A DNA stretch of 44,432 nucleotides. It comes from Paludibacteraceae bacterium. Lineage in GTDB: Bacteria > Bacteroidota > Bacteroidia > Bacteroidales > Paludibacteraceae. A program made the position numbers and the translations under genes. Under the pieces are notes generated by a model. That model was not told where the DNA came from. It ran no database searches and worked only from the letters and a program-made list of their open reading frames with translations. Location: assembly GCA_017430235.1 (NCBI GenBank), contig JAFRNH010000043.1:1-44432 (forward strand), read 5' to 3'. Shown in pieces: positions 24,942 to 31,462 of this stretch (position 1 is its first letter; the number at the start of each line of letters is the position of its first letter).

Positions 24942-25880
24942 TTATATGTCTTGGTCGAATAAAGGAGTAGAATAGTATCTCTCTCCTGTGTCGGGAAGTA
25001 ATGCAACGATGTATTTTCCTTTGTTTTCAGGACGACCAGCCAAAACCGATGCGGCATAGGCGGCTGCTCCTGATGAGATACCAACTGAAATGCCTTCCTT
25101 TCGTGCAATCAAACGAGCCATGTCAAAAGCTTCATCGGTTCGTACTCGAATGATCTCGTCGTAGATGGAAGTGTTTAATACTTTAGGGACAAAGCCTGCA
25201 CCTATCCCTTGTAATTTGTGAGGGCCAGGTTTCTTACCGGAAAGAACTGCACTGTCAAAAGGCTCTACTGCGACGATTTTTACATTCGGATTACGTGCCT
25301 TAAGAGTTTCTCCAACACCTGTTATGGTACCTCCTGTACCTACTCCTGATACAAAAAAGTCAACCTTTCCGTCGGTGTCCTCCCATATCTCCAAACCTGT
25401 TGTTGAACGATGAATGGCAGGATTGGCATAATTGTCAAACTGCTGAGGAATATAAGAGTTAGGAATTTCGGACGCCAATTCACGTGCTTTTCGGATAGCT
25501 CCTGGCATTCCTTCAAATGCGGGGGTTAGCACAAGCTCTGCACCGTATGCCTTTAACAACGCTCTTCTTTCTATACTCATCGAATCGGGCATGGTTAAGA
25601 TCAATCTGTAACCGCGAGTGGCAGCTACAATGGCCAAACCAATTCCTGTATTTCCACTCGTAGGTTCGATAATCGTTGTGTTCTTGTTTAAAATCCCAGC
25701 TCGTTCAGCACTCTCTATTAATGAAAGTCCTACTCGGTCTTTTACACTTCTTCCAGGATTTAAATACTCTAATTTGGCAAGTAGTTTTCCTCCTAATCCT
25801 TGCTCCTTTTCAATTTTCTTTAGTTCGAGTATCGGCGTTTTACCGATTAAGTCAACAATACTTTGTGCTATTTTTTTCAT
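24942..25880 (-). CDS. Cysteine synthase family PLP enzyme, encapsulin operon copy
   Basis: A 312-residue fold-type II PLP enzyme of the CysK/CysM family. The Schiff-base lysine is K47 in NPGRSVKDRV, and [13 protein letters not shown] and [13 protein letters not shown] are the substrate- and phosphate-binding loops. The residue before the SVKD motif is Arg, where the second copy (27922) has Gly-neighboured Ala (NPAGSVKDR), so the active-site entrance differs. As first gene of the carrier/JAMM/encapsulin operon it may use protein thiocarboxylate rather than free sulfide, as CysM does with CysO in Mycobacterium. Whether the acceptor is O-acetylserine or O-phosphoserine cannot be read with certainty. 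Its promoter carries the putative Rrf2 site. Confidence 0.9.
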   Translation of the reverse strand: MKKIAQSIVDLIGKTPILELKKIEKEQGLGGKLLAKLEYLNPGRSVKDRVGLSLIESAERAGILNKNTTIIEPTSGNTGIGLAIVAATRGYRLILTMPDSMSIERRALLKAYGAELVLTPAFEGMPGAIRKARELASEIPNSYIPQQFDNYANPAIHRSTTGLEIWEDTDGKVDFFVSGVGTGGTITGVGETLKARNPNVKIVAVEPFDSAVLSGKKPGPHKLQGIGAGFVPKVLNTSIYDEIIRVRTDEAFDMARLIARKEGISVGISSGAAAYAASVLAGRPENKGKYIVALLPDTGERYYSTPLFDQDI

Positions 25881-25914
25881 CTCTTACTCCTTCCTTTTTT
25901 TAAGTTAGACGATG

Positions 25915-25961
25915 CAAATATATATATAATTAATCTACTAACCTACTATTTTAATAGGTTA
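25915..25961 (-). promoter_or_regulatory. Promoter of the encapsulin operon with putative Rrf2 operator
   Basis: On the - strand the -7 box is TATATTTG (25915-25922). The -33 position is occupied not by TTTG but by part of an inverted repeat, TAACCTA-N9-TAGGTTA (25939-25961). The left arm begins 18 bases from the -7 box, exactly as in the metY promoter. A site over -33 suits either repression or activation replacing a poor -33. Confidence 0.7.
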
Positions 25962-26046
25962 TTTTTGAAAAAATATGTAATGTTCAATAAATCAGAAATA
26001 TAAGATTGAAACTTGTGGTATAAAAAAGAGGCGTTTGGCTAAAAAA

Positions 26047-26062
26047 ATAGGTTTAAACCTAT
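26047..26062. repeat. Perfect 16-bp palindrome between the two sulfur operons
   Basis: ATAGGTTTAAACCTAT is a perfect palindrome made of the same half-sites as the putative operators but in the opposite orientation. It lies downstream of the 26113 gene and upstream of the encapsulin-operon promoter. It may be an auxiliary site; it has no T run, so a terminator is unlikely. Confidence 0.45.
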
Positions 26063-26112
26063 CAAGAAGGGTAAAATTTAGTAGGATAAGAGTGAATTTA
26101 TTGGGGTTAGAA

Positions 26113-26547
26113 TTATGAATTTTGGGGTTTCCATAAAAACAGGCCTTCGGAGTTGGCCAGCGACTGTATCAAATTGAGTGCTTCTTCATCGGTGGAGTAG
26201 ATGGTTATGTATAGGTCGTCGCCACTGATATAGAGCATAGTATTCAGGGACGAAACGATTACATATAATGGTTTTTTCTCGAGGATCCATTTTTCAAGTA
26301 GATTTGGTTGTGGGTTGTGAACCCATTTTTCGGAAGAGTGAAAGACGTTGATTGCTTCATAGCAGTTTAGTTTCAGTAGGAGAGCGATCTGTTTTTGTAG
26401 GATGATATTCATCCAATGAGAATTTCGGATATAATCCTCTATTTGAAAGTATTGTCCAGGGCTATTTGCAGGAACCTGTTTGGGTAGGACATCCACTACC
26501 CAATAAGGTTTCGACAAATAGTTATCTATTAGATCCGTATCCTCCAT
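26113..26547 (-). CDS. Hypothetical protein downstream of the Rrf2 regulator
   Basis: A 144-residue protein I do not recognise. It is soluble, has no signal peptide or membrane span, and no obvious metal motif; one Cys occurs at LKLNCYEAINVF. The start VDVLPKQVPANSPGQYFQIEDYI and the hydrophobic strand pair KKPLYVIVSSLNTMLYISGDDLYITIYS suggest an alpha/beta fold. It begins four bases after the rrf2 stop, so it is cotranscribed with the regulator and the metY-cysK-nadA operon; a role as partner or effector of the regulator is possible but unproven. Confidence 0.7.
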   Translation of the reverse strand: MEDTDLIDNYLSKPYWVVDVLPKQVPANSPGQYFQIEDYIRNSHWMNIILQKQIALLLKLNCYEAINVFHSSEKWVHNPQPNLLEKWILEKKPLYVIVSSLNTMLYISGDDLYITIYSTDEEALNLIQSLANSEGLFLWKPQNS

Positions 26548-26551
26548 ATAA

Positions 26552-26989
26552 TTAAAGCATAGAGTTTAGATAGCTGACGTTATCATCCTTTTTTACGAGG
26601 TCTGCTAGGGTTATTCTATTGAAGAAGTTGTTGACCATATCGTTTAGTTCGCGCCACATGGGAAGTGTTCGACATTCAGCCAGACGTTTGCAAGGCTGAG
26701 CGTTACATTCGAGGCAAGCTACGGGCGACAATGATTCTTCAGTAACCTTTAGGATGTCGGCAATTTTGTATTCAGACGGATCACGAGTAAGTCGATAGCC
26801 ACCACCTTTTCCATGAACACCCTCTACGAGTCCGTTTTTGGACAAGAGAGTCATGATGTTTTCCACATATTTTTGGGAAATTTCCTGACGTCCAGTGATG
26901 TCTTTTAGTCTGATGAAATCGTTGGAAGCCTGTTCCGCGATGTCAATTAGAACTCTGATGGCATATCGCCCACGCGTAGATATTAGCAT
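26552..26989 (-). CDS. Rrf2-family transcriptional regulator with four-cysteine cluster site
   Basis: A 145-residue Rrf2 protein. The winged helix occupies about residues 1-70 (RGRYAIRVLIDIAEQ, ISQKYVENIMTLLSKNGLVEGVHGKGGGYRLTR). The effector region has four cysteines, C92, C95, C100 and C106 (VACLECNAQPCKRLAEC), close to the IscR cluster-ligand pattern, so an Fe-S cluster or cysteine-thiol sensor is likely. CymR-type members of the family control cysteine synthesis genes by responding to the CysK/O-acetylserine state. It is encoded inside the metY-cysK-nadA operon. Inverted repeats at both sulfur promoters are its candidate sites, implying autoregulation plus control of the encapsulin operon. 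Confidence 0.92.
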   Translation of the reverse strand: MLISTRGRYAIRVLIDIAEQASNDFIRLKDITGRQEISQKYVENIMTLLSKNGLVEGVHGKGGGYRLTRDPSEYKIADILKVTEESLSPVACLECNAQPCKRLAECRTLPMWRELNDMVNNFFNRITLADLVKKDDNVSYLNSML

Positions 26990-27001
26990 AATACAATAAT
27001 T

Positions 27002-27919
27002 TTAGCCTAACCTCAGCATCTCGTCTATGCAATGTTTAGCTTTGATGCGTTGGTCTTCTTCAAGATTAATAACTTCACCGCCAACGCCGGTAACGCATTC
27101 GAGTACGTCGCCAAGTGTTGTCGCTTTCATGTTGAGGCACACGCATAATTTGGACAAAGGGAAGAACCTTTTGTTAGGGGCTTCCAACTGTAGATGTTGA
27201 ACGATGCTGTTTTCTGTACCGATGATGAATTCGGAGTGTTTGTCATCTTTTTTAGCAAAGCTCATGATTTCAGTTGTGCTACCCACGAAATCAGCGAGTG
27301 CGGTCACCTCAGGTTTGCATTCTGGGTGTACGAGCAGTGCGGCATTTGGATGTTCTCTTCGGGCATTCTCCACATCATTCACGGTCATGCGAAGGTGCGT
27401 TGGACAACCACCGGCGATGAATTTGAAATTCTTCTCTGGTACTTGTTGTTTCACCCAGTTACCTAAATTGCAATCGGGGATGAATAGGATTTTGTCCGTA
27501 TCGATAGCTTTGATTATTTTAACGGCAGAAGAAGAGGTGACGCATACGTCACATTCCGTTTTCAATTCTGCCGTGGTGTTGATGTAGGCTACGGTTTTGT
27601 AGCCAGGGAACTCTTTTTTTAACGCTCTTAATTGTGCTGCGTCAATTTGCTCAGCCATTGGACATCCGGCTACGCTATTGGATAATATAACACGTTTTTG
27701 AGGAGAAAGAATCTTTACGGTTTCAGCCATGAATCTAACACCGCACATGATGACGGTGTCCTCTTTTGCGGAGGCCGCTTTTTGACTTAAACCAAAAGAG
27801 TCGCCGATATAATCGGCGATCTCCCAAATATCGTGACTCTGGTAGGCATGAGCAAGAATACAGATGCCTTTTTCTTTTTTTAGCCGTATGATCTCGGCTT
27901 GCATTTCACTTATTGTCAT
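27002..27919 (-). CDS. nadA: Quinolinate synthase
   Basis: A 305-residue NadA, normal for the short form. It makes quinolinate from iminoaspartate and dihydroxyacetone phosphate using an oxygen-sensitive [4Fe-4S] cluster. Conserved cysteines include C59 (IMCGVRFMAE), C86 (SVAGCPMAE), C172 (AGGCPTH), C201 (HPEC) and C259/C261 (KLCVCLNM); three of these serve as cluster ligands. No nadB or nadC is adjacent. It starts two bases after the cysK stop and is followed 12 bases later by rrf2, so this Fe-S enzyme is tied to the sulfur regulator. This may reflect a shared need for cysteine-derived sulfur. Confidence 0.95.
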   Translation of the reverse strand: MTISEMQAEIIRLKKEKGICILAHAYQSHDIWEIADYIGDSFGLSQKAASAKEDTVIMCGVRFMAETVKILSPQKRVILSNSVAGCPMAEQIDAAQLRALKKEFPGYKTVAYINTTAELKTECDVCVTSSSAVKIIKAIDTDKILFIPDCNLGNWVKQQVPEKNFKFIAGGCPTHLRMTVNDVENARREHPNAALLVHPECKPEVTALADFVGSTTEIMSFAKKDDKHSEFIIGTENSIVQHLQLEAPNKRFFPLSKLCVCLNMKATTLGDVLECVTGVGGEVINLEEDQRIKAKHCIDEMLRLG

Positions 27920-27921
27920 AA

Positions 27922-28854
27922 TCAGTCTGCGAATAATGGAGTACTAAGATAACGGTCGCCCGTATCTGGTAGCAAAACTACAATATTTTTCCCAATATTC
28001 TCTGATTTTTTTGCAAGTTGTATAGCTGCCCATACTGCAGCACCTGATGAAATACCTACTAATACGCCCTCTTTATGGCCTACTAACTTACCTGTTTCAA
28101 AGGCATCTTCGTTCTGTACTGTGATGATCTCGTCATATACCTTGGTGTCAAGAACATCTGGTACGAAACCAGCTCCGATACCTTGAATCTTATGAGATCC
28201 AGCAACTCCAGTTGACAATACAGCGGAGGTAGCAGGTTCTACAGCAACAATCTTTACGTTAGGTTTCTTTGATTTTAAATACTTACCTACACCTGTGATG
28301 GTTCCTCCTGTTCCTACACCAGCGACAAAGATGTCTACACTTCCGTCGGTATCACTATATATTTCGGGTCCTGTTGTCTTGAAGTGTGTCTCTGGATTGG
28401 CAGGGTTAACGAATTGACCAGGGATGAAACTGTTAGGTGTTGATTGAGCCAACTCTTCAGCTTTGGCAATGGCACCTTTCATTCCCTTGGTTCCTTCGGT
28501 TAATACAAGTTCGGCACCATAGGCTTTCATCAATTGTCTGCGCTCAATACTCATTGTCTCAGGCATCACAATAATAATGCGGTAACCACGAGCAGCAGCC
28601 ACACTCGCCAAACCAATACCTGTGTTTCCACTTGTTGGTTCAATGATAACCGATCCTTTCTTCAATTTCCCAGACTTCTCAGCGTCTTCGATCATCGCTT
28701 TAGCAATGCGATCCTTTACGCTTCCTGCTGGATTGAAATATTCTAGCTTGGCGAAAATTTTTGCCTTTAGATTCTCTGCTTTCTCTATGTTCGTTAATTC
28801 GAGAAGTGGTGTGTGACCGATTAATTGATCGGCTGATGTTGCTATTTTTGTCAT
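27922..28854 (-). CDS. cysK: Cysteine synthase A (O-acetylserine sulfhydrylase)
   Basis: A 310-residue CysK: PLP lysine K47 in [10 protein letters not shown], the [11 protein letters not shown] substrate loop, [13 protein letters not shown] phosphate cup, and [15 protein letters not shown] near the C-terminus. It makes cysteine from O-acetylserine and sulfide. It lies 26 bases after metY and two bases before nadA. This copy has the standard CysK motifs and is the likely housekeeping enzyme, in contrast to the paralogue in the encapsulin operon. CysK-type proteins also bind partner proteins through their active sites, including CymR-like Rrf2 regulators, which is of interest given rrf2 downstream. 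Confidence 0.95.
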   Translation of the reverse strand: MTKIATSADQLIGHTPLLELTNIEKAENLKAKIFAKLEYFNPAGSVKDRIAKAMIEDAEKSGKLKKGSVIIEPTSGNTGIGLASVAAARGYRIIIVMPETMSIERRQLMKAYGAELVLTEGTKGMKGAIAKAEELAQSTPNSFIPGQFVNPANPETHFKTTGPEIYSDTDGSVDIFVAGVGTGGTITGVGKYLKSKKPNVKIVAVEPATSAVLSTGVAGSHKIQGIGAGFVPDVLDTKVYDEIITVQNEDAFETGKLVGHKEGVLVGISSGAAVWAAIQLAKKSENIGKNIVVLLPDTGDRYLSTPLFAD

Positions 28855-28880
28855 GATGATATCCTCCTATTAATTAGATA

Positions 28881-30173
28881 TTACTTTACTGCATCAAATG
28901 CGTTTGATAAATCGTCGATAATATCGTTGATATGTTCGGTACCGATGCTGAGACGAATAGTGCTTTGTGAAATTCCTTGGTCTGCCAACTCGGCATCACT
29001 CAACTGTGAATGAGTGGTGGATGCAGGGTGGATCACCAAAGATTTTACATCAGCAACATTGGCCAAAAGACTGAATATCTTCAAGTTGTCAATGAATGTC
29101 CATGCCTCTTTCTTGCCACCTTTGATTTCGAAGGTAAAGATGGATGCGCCTCCGTTAGGGAAGTATTTCTGATATAGAGCGTGATCTGGATGATCAGGCA
29201 ATGAAGGGTGGTTTACCTTTGCTACTTTTGGGTGATTCTTCAAGAATTCAACCACCTTCTTTGTATTTTCAACGTGACGGTCAAGGCGTAGACTTAATGT
29301 CTCGGTTCCTTGTAATAATAAGAATGCGTTGAAAGGACTGATACTAGCACCTTGGTCGCGTAGTAAGATAGCACGAATGTATGTAACGAAAGCTGCAGGA
29401 CCCACTGCATCAGCAAAACTGATACCATGATAACTTGGATTTGCATCAGCGATCGGAGCGAATTTGCCAGATTTCTTCCAATCAAATTTACCGGAATCAA
29501 CGATGATTCCACCTAATGTAGTACCGTGTCCGCCGATGAACTTAGTGGCAGAATGAACTACGATGTCTGCACCGTGTTCAATCGGACGAATAAGGTACGG
29601 AGTGCCAAATGTGTTGTCTATTACTAAAGGTAATCCGTGATTGTGTGCGATTGTAGCAATGGCATCTATATCAGGTATATCGCTATTTGGATTGCCTAAT
29701 GTTTCAAGATAGATGGCTTTTGTATTTGGTTTAATTGCGTTTTCTATTTCGGAAAGATCGTGTGCATTTACGAAAGTGGTGTCGATACCATACAATTTCA
29801 ATGTATGAGAAAGTAGGTTGAACGAACCTCCGTAAATCGTTTTTTGTGCAACTATATGCTCTCCACTTTGTGCAAGTGCCTCAATTGTATAGGTGATGGC
29901 TGCAGCACCACTGGCTACTGCAAGAGCTGCCACACCACCCTCAAGGGCTGCGATACGTTTTTCAAAAACGTCTTGTGTGCTATTCGTTAAACGTCCGTAA
30001 ATGTTACCTGCATCAGCTAAACCGAAACGATCGGCTGCATGCTGTGAATTATGGAATACATACGATGTTGTCTGATAAATAGGTACTGCGCGTGAATCAG
30101 TTGTTGGGTCGGCGGTTTCTTGTCCGACATGCAGTTGTAGAGTCTCAAATCTAAGTTTCTTATTTTCTCCCAT
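28881..30173 (-). CDS. metY: O-acetylhomoserine aminocarboxypropyltransferase (sulfhydrylase)
   Basis: A 430-residue MetY, with PLP lysine K211 in VVHSATKFIGGHGTTLGG and cofactor aspartate D186 in LVIDNTFGTPYL. The N-terminal FETLQLHVGQE and the inserted segment around KKSGKFAPIADANPSYHG are typical of the longer MetY type. It makes homocysteine from O-acetylhomoserine and sulfide, entering methionine synthesis directly. It is first in the operon metY-cysK-nadA-rrf2-26113. The promoter has the same inverted-repeat arrangement as the encapsulin operon, plus a second, better repeat 100 bp further upstream. Confidence 0.96.
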   Translation of the reverse strand: MGENKKLRFETLQLHVGQETADPTTDSRAVPIYQTTSYVFHNSQHAADRFGLADAGNIYGRLTNSTQDVFEKRIAALEGGVAALAVASGAAAITYTIEALAQSGEHIVAQKTIYGGSFNLLSHTLKLYGIDTTFVNAHDLSEIENAIKPNTKAIYLETLGNPNSDIPDIDAIATIAHNHGLPLVIDNTFGTPYLIRPIEHGADIVVHSATKFIGGHGTTLGGIIVDSGKFDWKKSGKFAPIADANPSYHGISFADAVGPAAFVTYIRAILLRDQGASISPFNAFLLLQGTETLSLRLDRHVENTKKVVEFLKNHPKVAKVNHPSLPDHPDHALYQKYFPNGGASIFTFEIKGGKKEAWTFIDNLKIFSLLANVADVKSLVIHPASTTHSQLSDAELADQGISQSTIRLSIGTEHINDIIDDLSNAFDAVK

Positions 30174-30245
30174 AATGACCTCCTTGTTTTTATGTTTTTT
30201 TGTTTTTTGATATTCTTGTTATTATTTTTTTATTGTTTGATGTTG

Positions 30246-30290
30246 CAAAGATAAATAATATTTTCCTACCAACCTACTGTCTTGGTGGTT
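30246..30290 (-). promoter_or_regulatory. metY operon promoter with putative Rrf2 operator
   Basis: The - strand -7 box is TATCTTTG (30246-30253). AACCTACT begins 18 bases away (30271), as in the encapsulin-operon promoter, and again replaces the -33 TTTG. The symmetry is looser here; ACCAA-N9-TTGGT (30268-30286) and AACC-N12-GGTT (30271-30290) overlap. Confidence 0.65.
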
Positions 30291-30356
30291 TATTTTAAAA
30301 AATATTTTGAAAATTTTTATAAACAACTGAAAATCAGCATGTAAAAAATTGCATAC

Positions 30357-30378
30357 TAACCTATAGTCAAGTAGGTTA
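30357..30378. promoter_or_regulatory. Second putative Rrf2 operator between metY and the plug-protein gene
   Basis: TAACCTA-N8-TAGGTTA, a 22-bp inverted repeat with perfect 7-bp arms, the same arms as at 25939-25961. It lies about 85 bp upstream of the metY promoter site and about 56 bp upstream of the -7 box of the divergent gene, so it could serve either. Confidence 0.65.
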
Positions 30379-30492
30379 AAAGAAGGAAGAATCTCAATAA
30401 TATGAGAAAATTGATAGATTGATATATATTTTGTACATTCGCGGAGAGATTATTTCTATTGAATGGGAGTTCAGAAAAAAGGTTTATGTAAA

Positions 30493-31257
30493 ATGTTAAT
30501 GAGAAAGAAAAGATTAATGGCACTGCTATTTGGAATGGTTGTGTCAATGGGTATGTATGCTGAAAACATTAGTGGTACATATGTTACGTGTGATAATCCT
30601 AAGGAGATAACTATTTCTGTAGTAGGAAAAGGGAATGAGGTGCATCCAGATAAGAAGGGGCGGTTTACGATAAAAAATGTGGATGTAACGAAGGATTCGT
30701 TACTGATTTATACACCGTATGCAGATACATCATATACGATAGCGTTGGCGCATCCGCAAGGAGCGAAGTATGCCTCTACATATATAATAAAGGAGTTGTC
30801 CGTGATGTCAGAAGGAGATACGGTAAGGATGGTGGATGTATGTTACAAACCCAAACCGGTGTCATATAATACGGTATATGGAGGAACGATTATCACAAAT
30901 CGTGAATTAGAGGCAACGGGAGAACAGAATGTGATGGCTGCATTATCAATCAAGTACCAACAGACGGCTTATTCGACATTGCTTGGCAATATGAAGCCAC
31001 TCTATTTTGTAGATGGAGTGGAGACGAATGACATTTCTCACTATCCAGTTCGAGAGATCGCATATGTAGAGTATGTTAAGCCAACCAATGCGGCATGTAC
31101 ATCGTTGGGAGTTAGAGGAGCCAATGGAGTAATTTTGTTGACGACGATGTCGAAATATTTAGCAGGGAAAGGACTTGACCCAGACCCAGAAGAAAAACAT
31201 TGTATCTTTAAGTTATATAAGAGGGGAGAAAATCGTGTAAGTGATCAGGAGAAGTAG
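30493..31257 (+). CDS. Secreted carboxypeptidase-regulatory-like plus TonB-plug protein without barrel
   Basis: About 254 residues from the ATG at 30493; ATGs at 30463 and 30499 are alternatives. The signal peptide is RKKRLMALLFGMVVSMGMYA. The first mature part (ISGTYVTCDNPKEITISV...) resembles a carboxypeptidase-regulatory beta domain. The second (TIITNRELEATGEQNVMAALSIKY, then KPLYFVDGVETNDISHYPVREIAYVEYVK, split here) resembles the SusC plug, ending ANGVILLTT. A SusC-like receptor would continue for about 700 more residues; here the gene stops soon after with a charged tail. It is a complete frame followed by a gap to pckA, so it is a stand-alone plug protein, or the surviving end of a receptor. 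It is divergent from metY with a putative Rrf2 site between them. Confidence 0.7.
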   Translation: MLMRKKRLMALLFGMVVSMGMYAENISGTYVTCDNPKEITISVVGKGNEVHPDKKGRFTIKNVDVTKDSLLIYTPYADTSYTIALAHPQGAKYASTYIIKELSVMSEGDTVRMVDVCYKPKPVSYNTVYGGTIITNRELEATGEQNVMAALSIKYQQTAYSTLLGNMKPLYFVDGVETNDISHYPVREIAYVEYVKPTNAACTSLGVRGANGVILLTTMSKYLAGKGLDPDPEEKHCIFKLYKRGENRVSDQEK

Positions 31258-31376
31258 AGATGTGAAAAAAACAAGAATACTTATAGATCTCACCATTTAG
31301 GGGATTTTCACTGATTGTCAGCAGAGATAGAAAAAATATATTCGTTTTTAACGTGTTATTTTTTATTTTTTTGTCG

Positions 31377-31384
31377 TATCTTTG
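31377..31384 (+). promoter_or_regulatory. -7 box for pckA
   Basis: TATCTTTG lies about 80 bases before the pckA ATG, behind a T-rich tract. No clean TTTG -33 was found at 19-20 bases. Confidence 0.5.
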
Positions 31385-31462
31385 CACGGTTTTTTGAGAG
31401 GCATCGTATGATGTGACAATTGGTGGATATTATAATGTTACATTTTATATATATAAAGTTTT

